Positions 22,713 to 32,656 of a stretch of 64,000 nt of DNA are shown piece by piece. Within the stretch, counting starts at the first letter, position 1. Every line of letters starts with the position of its first letter. Below the pieces are notes generated by a model. That model saw only the letters and a list, made by a program, of their open reading frames with translations. It was not told the origin of the DNA and made no database searches. Source of the stretch: Helianthus annuus (lineage: Eukaryota > Streptophyta > Magnoliopsida > Asterales > Asteraceae); the NCBI RefSeq assembly GCF_002127325.2, contig NC_035433.2:84308951-84372950 (forward strand), read 5' to 3'. Both the position numbers and the translations under genes were made by a program.

Positions 22713-23904
22713 CCAAGGATTGGGCCTTTTGACTTTTGGGCCAAGACCATAATGTTGGGCTTAATCTGATTTTTTAAGGATTTAATTAATTCAATTAATT
22801 CATTTATGAAAAACATCCTCTAATTTCAGATATAATTTTAATAACCGACTAAACCTTCTGAGCACAATCCAAGAACACAAAAACCTAAAACAAAAACAAA
22901 TAATAAAAACTATTATTTACAAAAATAAATAGGAAATAATAAAATTGCTCAGGGATCAAATCATGAGGTTTCAGGCTTGACTTCACTTATCAACATTGAT
23001 CTACTACCAAAAGATCTAGACGATTGCCAGTATTTTTGTCCGCATAAACTCATCTCCCTAGACCTTTTCCATATAACTGCCTGTAACAAGTTTTATCATG
23101 TTTTGATTTCTTAACAATGAACACTCAATCAAATACTAATCAAATCCCGGAATTATAGACAGCACACTCTATCATGCAAGTAGCTTCCCTACCACATATT
23201 TCACAAGTCCAATCCAGATCTCTGAAATCTTAACTGGGAATAGATTGAGAAGAGAACAGAATAGATCTTAAGCAGAGATGGTATAATATACAGATCAAAT
23301 GAGTTTTTCTCAGTTTGATATAGGTCTTTTGGGTTTCTTTTGGGCACTTGAGGGCCTCTTTCGGGTGTATAATTGATCTACAGAGCGACAACATACAGCT
23401 AGGTCAGCATGTATCTGGATGCAGCAGAAGCTGACGTTGCCTAGCACCTCCAGGTCAGCATATATCTGGATGCAGCAGAGGAGATACACGACTTTTTCAG
23501 AGAAGATTTCAGAGTCAGACCAAAATTGTGTGTATCGGGACAACATACAGACATTCAAATAGACATGAGCTAATTCCAAGTGATTTTCTTTTCTGAGGTC
23601 ATGTACAAATTTAGTTCTGAACAAAACAGTCAATGTTTCCAGTCTTAAGGAAGGAGCCTACCAACACATCATACTAGAGTCAAACTATTTCGATACTAGT
23701 CTTAAATGAGTCAGCCCTTGACCATAAAGTGAAAATTCATTTCATTTCCCAGTCATGCAACGCCTCTTTTTGTATTTTTCAATTTTTTTTAATGTTTTTG
23801 TATTTTTCATAATTTTCTCCCCCTAAATTTGAGCATAAATAAAAACTACCTAAGAATAGAAAACTTTATGAACAAATTTACCTACGAATAAAACAAAAAC
23901 ATAC
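22713..23904 (-). other. RE3 post-pol non-coding spacer
   Basis: It follows the pol stop. AGGGGGAGAAAA at 23824-23813 (minus) is followed by ATACAAAAACATTAAAAA. Two inverted copies of the CTGCATCCAGATA..ATGCTGACCT block lie at 23400-23480. No supported ORF; it matches the RE1 and RE2 spacers. Confidence 0.6.
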
Positions 23905-26900
23905 TCAGTCAGTAAAGCAAATCATTTTCAGAAAATCCACAAGCACTTGAAATTTCGAACTGTTGACAAGTTTTGGGAACAAATCGGCAGCATTTGCATC
24001 TGTGTCGATTTGCTCAAGTTTGATAAGACCTCTATCAAAACAGTCTCGTATAAAAAGAACTTTAATATCAATGTGCTTGGTTTTTGAGTGGAAAACAGGA
24101 TTTTTCACAATTTGTATGGCAGCATCATTATCACAGTATATGGTAGTCTTAAGATAGGTCAAACCGTAGTCCTGCAATTGATGTTGCATCCACACCACTT
24201 GAGAGCAAGACGCCGAAGTTGCAACATACTCTACTTCAGCTGTGGAAATAGTTACCGTTTGTTGCTTCTTGCAATGCTAAGAAATGAGCCTGTCACCCAA
24301 AAATTGACATCCAGCAGAGGTGGATTTCCTGTCCATGTCAGTGCTTCCAAAATTACTGTCAGAAAACGCAAACAGATCAAAATTTGAATCCCTCGGATAC
24401 CACAGACCAAACCTGGGTCGGCCTTTAAGGTACCGAAAGATTCGTTTAACAGCAGTAAGGTGAGAAGTTTTAGGATTAGCCTGATATCGTGCGCAGTTGC
24501 AGACATCAAACATAATATCAGGACGACTAGCCGTCAGATACATCAACGGTCCAATCATAGACCTATAAAGTCGTTGATCAATAGAGGATCCTTCAGCATC
24601 TTCAGTTAACAACGGTCTTTCCGCCATTGGAGTTTCTGCCGGTTTAGCGTCAGTGAACTTGAATTTCTTCAGCACATCATCCACATATTTCCCTTGATGA
24701 ATTAGAATGCCCCGTGAATCTTGTTTAACTTGTAAACCCAAAAACAATGTCATTTCACCGAGTGCACTCATCTCGAACTTCTTTTGCATAACTCTCTCAA
24801 AATCTTTGCAAAGCTCCTCACTTGTAGACCCAAAGATAATATCATCGACATAAATTTGAACCAAGATTTGATCCTTGCCCACTCTTTTGATGAACAGAGT
24901 CTGATCTATTGTGCCTCGTGTGTATCCATGAGCCAGAAGATGTTCTGTCAGAGTAGCATACCAAGCACGAGGTGCTTGATGCAACCCATATAATGCCTTG
25001 TCAAGCTTGTAGGCATATTTTGGATGGTCTGGATGAATAAAACCCAGCGGTTGCTCAACAAAAATCTCTTCCTTCACTTCTCCGTACAAAAATGCCGTTT
25101 TGACATCCATCTGGTAAACAGTGAATCCCATGAAGGATGTGTATGCTAAGAAAATCCGGATAGCTTCTAGTCGGGCAACAGGGACATAGACTTCATCATA
25201 ATCCAGTCCCTCAATCTGTCTGAATCCTTGAACCACTAATCGTGCTTTATTTCGAATGATAACTCCTTCAAAATCTTGCTTGTTTCTAAAAACCCACCGA
25301 GTTGCAAGCTTGCGTTTTCCTTTTGGCAACTCCACAAGTTTCAATACTCCTAGCTTCTTGAACTGGTTTAGCTCTTCGTGCATAGCATCAACCCAGCCTG
25401 GTTCCTGTAACGCTACATCAATGGTTTTAGGTTCAATTTGAGAAATGTAGCTAGAATATAACCACAAATTAATGGTTCCTGATTGGCTTCTGGTCTGAAC
25501 TCCTGCATTCACAAGACCTATCACATTCTCAATAGGATGATTTCTTTGAACACTTGTTGGAATGGCAAATTCAGGTATCGTCTCTTCTAGAGATGTGTGT
25601 ATGTTGCTTGACTCCCCCTCATTAGGTGCTACCGGACTATGACTCACAGGAGTGGTTACAGTACATTCTTCAGGAATAGGATCAGCAAACAGTTCTGATC
25701 CAGCTGCATTAGTTGAAATTCCACTGGATTGTGCACCTTCAGGAGATTGATGAGACGTTTGTTGAGTCAAAGGATGCTGTGTAAAAACCATTCCGGGCGG
25801 GTCAATGGTATGATGTCTGAAGCTCCCTTCTGCCTGTTCTTCTTCCTCAGTATCACCAAAAGACAATGGCTGCTTTTGCGTAGACACACCTGCATCTGAA
25901 GAGACACTTGACAAATTGTTAAATGATTTAAACAAATTTGCATAATCATATAACCAATCTGGTCCAACTCTAGCATCCGCAGCATTTTCTTCGAGCCATT
26001 CAATGTTGCACGACTCGACGACCTTTTTAGTTACTTTGTTGTATACTCAATAGGCAGAGCCTTTTGCATATCCAACAAAGAAACATTCGTCCCCTTTGAC
26101 TTCAAACTTTCCATTAGAGTCCATAAGTAATAATACACATGGACATCCAAAGATACGAAAGTATGAAACCGAAGGTTTACGTCCTTCCAGAATCTCATAA
26201 GGAGTTTTCATATGACGTTTATTTACTAAAGCATGATTCTGGACGTAACAAGCCGTGCTAACTGCTTCAGCCCAAAAGAAACTAGGAAGCTTCGAGTCAG
26301 CCAGCATAGTTCGTGCAGCCTCGATAAGAGTACGATTTCTTCTTTCAGCTACTCCATTCTGTTGAGGAGTTCGTGGTGCACTATACTGACGATCAATTCC
26401 CTTTTTAGTGCAGAATGTATCCAACGTAACGTTCTTGAATTCTGTTCCATTGTCAGATCGAATAGCCTTTACTTTGGTGCTCGCTTGATTTTCTGCCATA
26501 GTGATGAATTGCTTCACTAAAACTGCAGTTTCATTCTTGTGGTTGAGAAAATACACCCAGGTGTAACGTGAATAATCATCCACGATTACGAGACAATAAG
26601 CTTTCTTGCCAATACTCAACACATTCACTGGACCAAAAAGATCCATATGAAGTAATTCGAGCACAGCTTTTGTTGAGGATGCAGGTTTAGACTTATGAGG
26701 TTTTCGATGAATTTTTCCTTTCGCACAAGCAACACATTTTTCAACCAACATGAAATCTTTGATTGGAAGATCACGGACTAATTGACCTTTAGCCAGTCGG
26801 TTCAGATTCTTCATATTCACATGTCCAAGACGACGATGCCACAGTAGACCATCATGTTCTGAAATCTTCGAGAATAGGCAAGTAACTTCTTCAGACGGTT

Positions 26901-27285
26901 TCTTGTTCATATCAATCACATAAGCATTTCCTCGTCTCTCTGCTGACATCAAGAACCAATCTTCTAGAATGACAATCCCAGGTTTAAGTACATAACATCC
27001 TTTCTTTGTAAAGTGAACTGAATTTCCTCGATCACAAATCTGAGAGATGCTCAACAGATTGTGTTTCAGTTCTGGAACATAGTTAACATTCTCGAAGCTT
27101 AAAACGCCGTTTTTTACTGTTCCTTTCAATGTGATCCTTCCTGATTCTCCTCCCGCAAATGAGACATATCCACCAGTAAATTCTTTGACATTTATCAGTT
27201 GGGATAAGTCTCCCGTCATGTGCCTGGAACAGCCACTATCCATGTACCAGAGGCGCACGGTAGTCCTCCACAGCTGTTCCTGCAT
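23905..27285 (-). pseudogene. RE3 pol (protease, integrase, RT, RNase H), two nonsense codons
   Basis: The reading is from ATG 27285. Domains in order: aspartic protease (WYMDSGCSRHMTG, residues 11-23); GAG-pre-integrase zinc-binding region (HRRLGHVN...CVACAKG); integrase core (LHMDLFGPV, then SDNGTEF and NGVAERRNRTLIEAARTM, the D,D,E set); Ser/Thr-rich hinge; RT (ATRWVFRNKQD, YQMDVKTAFLYG, QIYVDDIIFGST with the catalytic DD); RNase H (DSNFGSTDMDRKSTSAGCQF, STAEVEYVAT, CDNDAAIQI, KTKHIDIK). Two in-frame stops interrupt an otherwise continuous frame: TGA at 26049-26047 just after integrase, and TAG at 24279-24277 in RNase H. Both could come from C-to-T or G-to-A transitions. Full length is about 1127 codons, normal for copia. 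Confidence 0.92.
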
Positions 27286-27296
27286 GATTAGCGGGA

Positions 27297-27378
27297 TCAG
27301 TTAGATTTAGGAACCCACCCCATAGTGGATCTGGGTTTTCCTTGTGCATCAATGTAAGTCACTCTCTGCCATACTAAA
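27297..27378 (-). pseudogene. RE3 gag C-terminal fragment, left of RE4
   Basis: In the frame of the 40052-43447 part, the minus strand continues after the TTGTC duplication as LVWQRVTYIDAQGKPRS and MGWVPKSN, with the stop TGA at 27299-27297. The ending D.(Q/H)G.P....WV.KS resembles RE2 gag, which confirms gag continuity. The pol ATG lies 12 bases beyond the stop in another frame. Confidence 0.75.
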
Positions 27379-27383
27379 TTGTC
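27379..27383. repeat. Target-site duplication of RE4, left copy
   Basis: TTGTC directly before the RE4 LTR start TGTTAGG; identical to 40047-40051. Confidence 0.92.
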
Positions 27384-28114
27384 TGTTAGGATCTGAGTTT
27401 GGATTGATTGTGATTTGTGTTTGAATTTAGATGAACAAATGAAAGAGTAGTGCAGCGGAATTTAATGGAACCAAACTTTTCACAATCAAACAGAAGAAAT
27501 GCTATCAATCATACATTTTCTAACACTGAATCAAATGATTAAATTTATTTTTAAACTCTGATTACAATGTGTGTATGATATGCAAACTCCCCCTCAGCCT
27601 GAGCTCAGTGTTTGTTCGTGCAGAAAGAAGATGGTGAATGAGCTAAACAGAACAGTACAGAGTACTGTTCTATTTATAGGCACTTGCAAACCACTGAACA
27701 TCAAAGCTGACGTCACCATGAAAGTGACATCTAACCTCCTAACAAACTCTAACCTCTGATCTATACAAACACTGCTATGCTAACAACTGATATTAAATTT
27801 TAATGCATAAACTAAACATAAACTGTTGCTGCATCCTTCCACTGCTGTGAGCCCAGCAGTACTTGTCATGATCAGCAGTGCTTGAACCAAGGCAGTAGAT
27901 CGAGCAGCAGAGCATTAGTTCTTCTATCAGACTTTGTCTTGGTCAGCAGTTGTAGGTCAGCAGATTGCATGATCAGCAGATAGGAGGTCAGCAGATGTTG
28001 AAACCACTTTCAAGGGGAGAGACTTCAACCAGACATCTGCTTATTTTGAATCTACTGTTGTGATCCAGTTTTGGCTTTTATTATCTATTCCTTTGGTAGG
28101 GTTCAATCCCAACA
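27384..28114 (-). mobile_element. RE4 3' LTR (left in window)
   Basis: 731 bp. On the plus strand it starts TGTTAGGATCTGAG and ends TTCAATCCCAACA. It contains an array of CAGCAG/CAGCAGT words at 27830-28000 and a TCTATTTATAGGCACTTG block that may hold a promoter. The small ORF at 27571-27759 inside it is a shadow. Confidence 0.93.
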
Positions 28115-28126
28115 ATCTCCCCCTGG
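28115..28126 (-). other. RE4 polypurine tract
   Basis: The minus strand reads CCAGGGGGAGAT immediately before the LTR start TGTTGGGATTG; it primes plus-strand synthesis. Confidence 0.85.
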
Positions 28127-28163
28127 AACAGATAATGCCAAAAGTCTCCATTATTGTAGATTT

Positions 28164-31100
28164 TTATTGCCTCAACAACAGTTCCCTTATTTGCCCTTTG
28201 AATTGTAGTTCAAAGGTTAAGGCATCTGTATCATCTTCATCCCTGCTAAGTGGAAGATCAAAGAGATCCTGCAAATCTTCAAGCCTTAGGCCAAGAGCTT
28301 GTTCCCTTGTAAATTTCTTCACTTCGTCATCTGCCCTGACCATAGTCAATACGTGGTTCTGTTTATCAGTTTTCCACTCTTGTATTTTTAAGCGAGATGG
28401 GTTTCTTGGGAGATTTTTATTTGTTGAGGAGTTTGGTGAGGCTGGCCTATTCATAACTGGCTGAGCAGTATGTGCAGATTTTTCCAATTCAGATTCTTCT
28501 TTCAACATTAACACCAAGCCCTTTTTCACAATGGCATTTCCAGTAAGAATCTCTTGAACCGTTTCAGAACCTAACTGGCTTTGTCTCCTTCTTTTGTAGA
28601 TGGTAGTACCAGCAGGAGCAGTGGTTCTTTTGGGATGTGGCTTTGATGATCCTTTCGAAACCTCTGCTTTGGAGTAATCAAGCTTTTGTGGAGCTGTTGG
28701 ATCTTTCTTCCTTAGCTCTTCCAACCTTTTGTAGGTGGCCCTGACCCTCGCTTCTCCCCACTTAGACACAGAGTTCTTTGACCCATAATCAACAATTATC
28801 AGCTCCTCTTTCATTCTCTTCAGCTCTAAAGCTTTATCAGCTTCAACCTTTTTGAATTTTTCAGGGGGAGTCTGCTCGACCTTATTCTTGATCATTTCAT
28901 GAATCCTGGCTACTTCCTCTTCAAGCTCAGGAATGGTCCAGTTTCTGAACATGTGTTTCTCCCCCTTGTAGGTCTTGTAGGTCATTATATTTTAAATGAA
29001 GTCTTTTCTCAAGGACTCATCTGCCCTTTCAGAGATTTGCTGACATACATTTTTTACAAATTGTTCCAAAGCTTTGACCTGTGTAAGTAGAAACTGATTG
29101 TTTTGTTGATACTTTCTATCAGATTTCCCTTGTTTGTTTTTTATTGCGATATCCTCTGCTTTCTTGGCCTTGATTTTCAAGTCTTCTTTAATATTAGTTG
29201 GCCAGGGATATCCTTCAATCGATGGCAAACTCCTTTTGGCAGGGTCATCCTCATAGTAGAAAGATTTAATTTCATCTCTGACTGTCACAAGTTCAAGAGG
29301 AAATTGAACACCTGCAGGAGGTAAGGGTTTGTACAGTTGAGCTGAAGAGAGAGGAATGGGTTTTGAAACTGTGACAAGTGCTTTGGATTTTGAAGCTTTT
29401 GGTGGTGGTGATGGAGAATCATCATCTGATAAGACAACCCTTCTCCTTTTTATTTTAGGGAGGGCAGATGATGTTTTGGGTGGATCAGTGGGAGTGATTT
29501 GGATGGCAGTGGTTTGTGACTGACTAACAGCTGTTGAAACAACTGGTGTTTCAACCACTGTTGTCATTACAACAGATGTTTTGACATCTGCTGTCTTCTA
29601 CTTTAGGGCAGGAACTGATGGTGGTGGTAAAGCAGTGATAGTGGTGTGTGTTGAAGTGGTGTGTGTTTGAGTGGGAGCAGATGTTTCAGCAACTGCTTGG
29701 ATGGTGGTTTGACGTTGGTGGCTTTTGGACAGTGGTTTTGGAGTGTGCTTTTGAAGGCTGGATGGTGTGGATTTGGGTTTCCTTACTTTTCTAGTAAGTT
29801 TTCCTTTTGGAATTGGATTTTGATCATCCTTTTCACCAGAACAACCTTGCGCATTCAGCTTCATGAAAGCTTTCTTCTCCTCATTCCACCTTGACAAGGC
29901 CTTTGCCGCACGATCCCTTTTTACACTTATGATAGCATCATCAAGTGCATTCTGGGTAACATCAACCCTCTTACTACCATCTGGCAAGGGAATTTCTCTG
30001 AGCATTACACCTGTTACTGTATCAAGATATAGCCCATTATCAATCCCCTTCTTTACCCACTCCTTCATTTTCTCCCCCTTTTTGGCATTATCTGCAGGGA
30101 GGTCATCAATATAAAGTACAGTCGGAGGAGCAGTGCCAATGGTTTTCAGCAAATGGGCCTTAAGAGCCTTGATGTCATCGTTTGTATCCATGAACCCAGA
30201 CTCCATTGCCTTTTAGAGCTCTTGAACATGTTTGGCATGTTGGTGCTCGACCAACTGAAATTGTTGATGGAGAAAAGGTTGAAAGAGGTTCCAGAGCTCA
30301 TTTGTAACATCTGCTGATGGTGGAGCAGGTGTTTGAGATAGAACAGCAGTGGATGGTACCTTTTGAATTATTAACAACTGTTGCAGCATTTCTTTAATTT
30401 CTGCAACAGATGTATCCAATTTTTCAACATGTTCCGTCAATTCTTGGTACTTTAAACCATCACCCAATTTAATGGGATCATCTGATTTCCCACTAGCAGT
30501 GGTTTTATCAGAAGTTGAAGTAGGGAGTGTACTCCAAACATCAACAACTGATGCCCCTTTTTCTTGGTACTGGGGTCTTCTTCCTTCAACACTTGATAAT
30601 CTTTTGATGTTACCAGTGGTTGGTACAAACTCACTGGCAGATAACAGAGGTGTTATAGAAGGAATTGCCTCCAAGGAAGTCTTATTGAGGTAACCACTGT
30701 CCAAGTGTAAACATGTAGGTTCAACACTTGTAGTGGCTGCTTCACTTGGAATACCACCAAGAGTTACGTGTAACTCAAGGGGTGTAACCTCCTCAGGTTG
30801 TGTTGGTGGGTTAGCAAAGATTGATACATCAAGCCCAGTCTCTTGTTGAGGTACTTTCTCATGAACGGGTGATTGAGAAGGACTGGTTTGTGCTAGGTTC
30901 AAATCAATTGCATCCAACAGTAGTTTGGTGTTTGGTGGAATTGGGGATGTGAAGGTAGGTTTAGAAAGCGGAATTGCCTCGGGTATTGGGCTGTGGAGGA
31001 TGGAAACGAGTGCTTCCAGAGACTCATGATGTGGTGACCCTGTGTGTACAACCTGTTCTTTTTGTGAAGAGACAGGAGGAGTTTCAGGTATAGGTTGAGA

Positions 31101-32141
31101 TATTTCTACCAACTGCTGTGAGGAAGTAGCAGCAGTGGTTTGTTGTGATTTTTGTGCAATCACAGGCAGTTGCTCTGGTATCTCATCCTCCAGAGTTGCC
31201 TTTTTGATGGGTTTGGGGGGTTTTTTATTTTTCTTTTTCTGTGGTTTTTTGGTGATATTAGGTGTGTGTTTCAAGACAGTTGTTTGGCTGCCTTGATCAC
31301 CTTGAGCACTAGGCTCAGCAGGAGATACCTGAGGAGCAGTGTTTGTTGCTAAAGTCTGCTCAGGCACCTCTGCTTGTGTTTTACAAGGTGCTATCATTCT
31401 TGAAAATGTTTCAGCAGTTAAGCTGTTTATATGAAAAGATTCACCTTGGTTTATTACCGCAATATCCTTACTGAACTTTTTCTCAAAATAATAACTTAAA
31501 AATCTTGGGAACAGTAAGAATGATTTTGTTTCAACATTTTTAACCAAATCATTGAAAATTTCCTTGGAGTAGTTAAGATTTTCTCCTTGTAAAATAGCAT
31601 ACCCCAAGTTTTGAATTTTCATTGGTATTTCATTAAAGGAAGTGGTTTTGTTTGAAACACACATGAGAAGGGTATGAAATAAAAATCTGGTTGAAGAAGG
31701 GAAGAAACCTTTTTGTAAGGTGTCCCTCTTCATTGTGTCTGCATACCCTCTCTCAATGAAGTCAATTTTTAACTCGTTTTTAGGGAAAGAGTCTTTACCT
31801 TGCAGATCATCGAGTTGAAAGACTTCAGATATTGATTGCGGTGTTATTCGGACTGCTTTCTTCTGCAGAGTAGAGTTAATGGCTATGACATCTTTTCCTT
31901 GTTTTTCAAGGATGCAATTTTTCCAAAACTCTCTCTGAGTTTGCAGGTAAATCGGTGCATCAGCGGTTAACAAAGTTTTGTACTTTGAGGCGTTGAGCAG
32001 ATCGAGGATGGAGTCAAATGTGTCGATGGTACCGGGTTTTGTGAGAAGACCCAGTAAATTATGAGATGGTTTGTGTGGGATTTCGGTGGAGGTAGCCTTT
32101 TGAGAGGCCCCTTTTGAAGCGGATGATTTCGATTTTGTCAT
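28164..32141 (-). pseudogene. RE4 post-pol third ORF (conserved protein of unknown function), three nonsense codons
   Basis: One reading frame of about 1325 codons from ATG 32141 to the stop at 28164, interrupted only by TAA (30215-30213), TAG (29600-29598) and TAA (28994-28992); no frameshift. The N-terminal domain (about residues 20-240) has APIYLQTQREFWKN, ITPQSISEVFQLDD, FLFHTLLMCVSNKT, ENLNYSKEIFNDLVKN and FLLFPRFLSYYF, matching RE1 and RE3. Then come a long Pro/Gln/Ser/Thr-rich region, a basic Lys-Pro patch (KKPQKKKNKKPPKP), helical segments (LEEEVARIHEMIKNKVEQ) and the C-terminal motif HVLTMVRADDEV...LRLEDLQDLF, aligned with the C-termini of RE1 and RE3. It is longer than the RE3 copy because of its low-complexity middle. 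Function unknown; no enzymatic motif, signal peptide or membrane helix seen. Confidence 0.72.
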
Positions 32142-32268
32142 TTTGAAGATGAGGATCGAAGATGAGATTGTGGAGAGATTTGAAGAAATGAGATGGAAAC
32201 TGCTTTGAGAAGAGAATTTTTGAGAATTCAATTCGACAGTGAAACCCTGTTTGGGTGTTGAAAGAGGG

Positions 32269-32277
32269 GTTTTATAG
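32269..32277 (-). promoter_or_regulatory. TATA box of the RE4 third-ORF transcription unit
   Basis: The minus strand reads CCACTATAAAACCCCTC, about 130 bases before the ATG. A CT-rich leader (TTCTCAAAAATTCTCTTCTC, TCATTTCTTCAAATCTCTCC) typical of plant mRNAs lies between. Unlike RE1 and RE3, no intron is evident before the ATG. Confidence 0.65.
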
Positions 32278-32289
32278 TGGAAGAGTGAA

Positions 32290-32540
32290 TGCTGACGTGG
32301 CAGCAGTTACAAAAGGTCTGACCACTAAGTACTTTTTGTGAAAACAACTGGTGAAAGCAGTAGTTACAATGGAAATGGATAACAGTGGATGCTTTTCACT
32401 ATCAGTAGATAGCTCAGCAGTGGATACAACACTGATTATGATCATCAGTGGTTACCAAGAAAAATGAGAACAGGGGATGACTTTCAGCAGTGGACAGACT
32501 TTTGTAGCAGCACAGACTTTTGAACCCAACAGTGGTTATG
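32290..32540 (-). promoter_or_regulatory. RE4 word array upstream of the internal promoter (AGCAGTGG)
   Basis: CAGCAGTGGA, CAACAGTGGTT, CATCAGTGGTTA and related words recur about ten times in 250 bp between the pol end and the TATA box. Similar AGCAGT words are frequent in the RE4 LTRs and across its coding parts, so the specificity for the promoter is weaker than in RE1 and RE3. Confidence 0.5.
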
Positions 32541-32656
32541 GCAGACTTTTAGGATTTTAATGAAAAATTCATTTTTAGCTATTTTTAAGGATGGATTTTT
32601 GATTTTCTAAAAACATTTTAATGCTTTTATTCATAGAAAAAAAAGGATTTTGCCTG

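Noticed and set aside
28164..32141. True retroviral-type envelope gene in RE4 (and RE1, RE3)
   Set aside because: Position after pol suggests the name, but no signal peptide, transmembrane helix or furin-like site is visible; called a conserved protein of unknown function instead.
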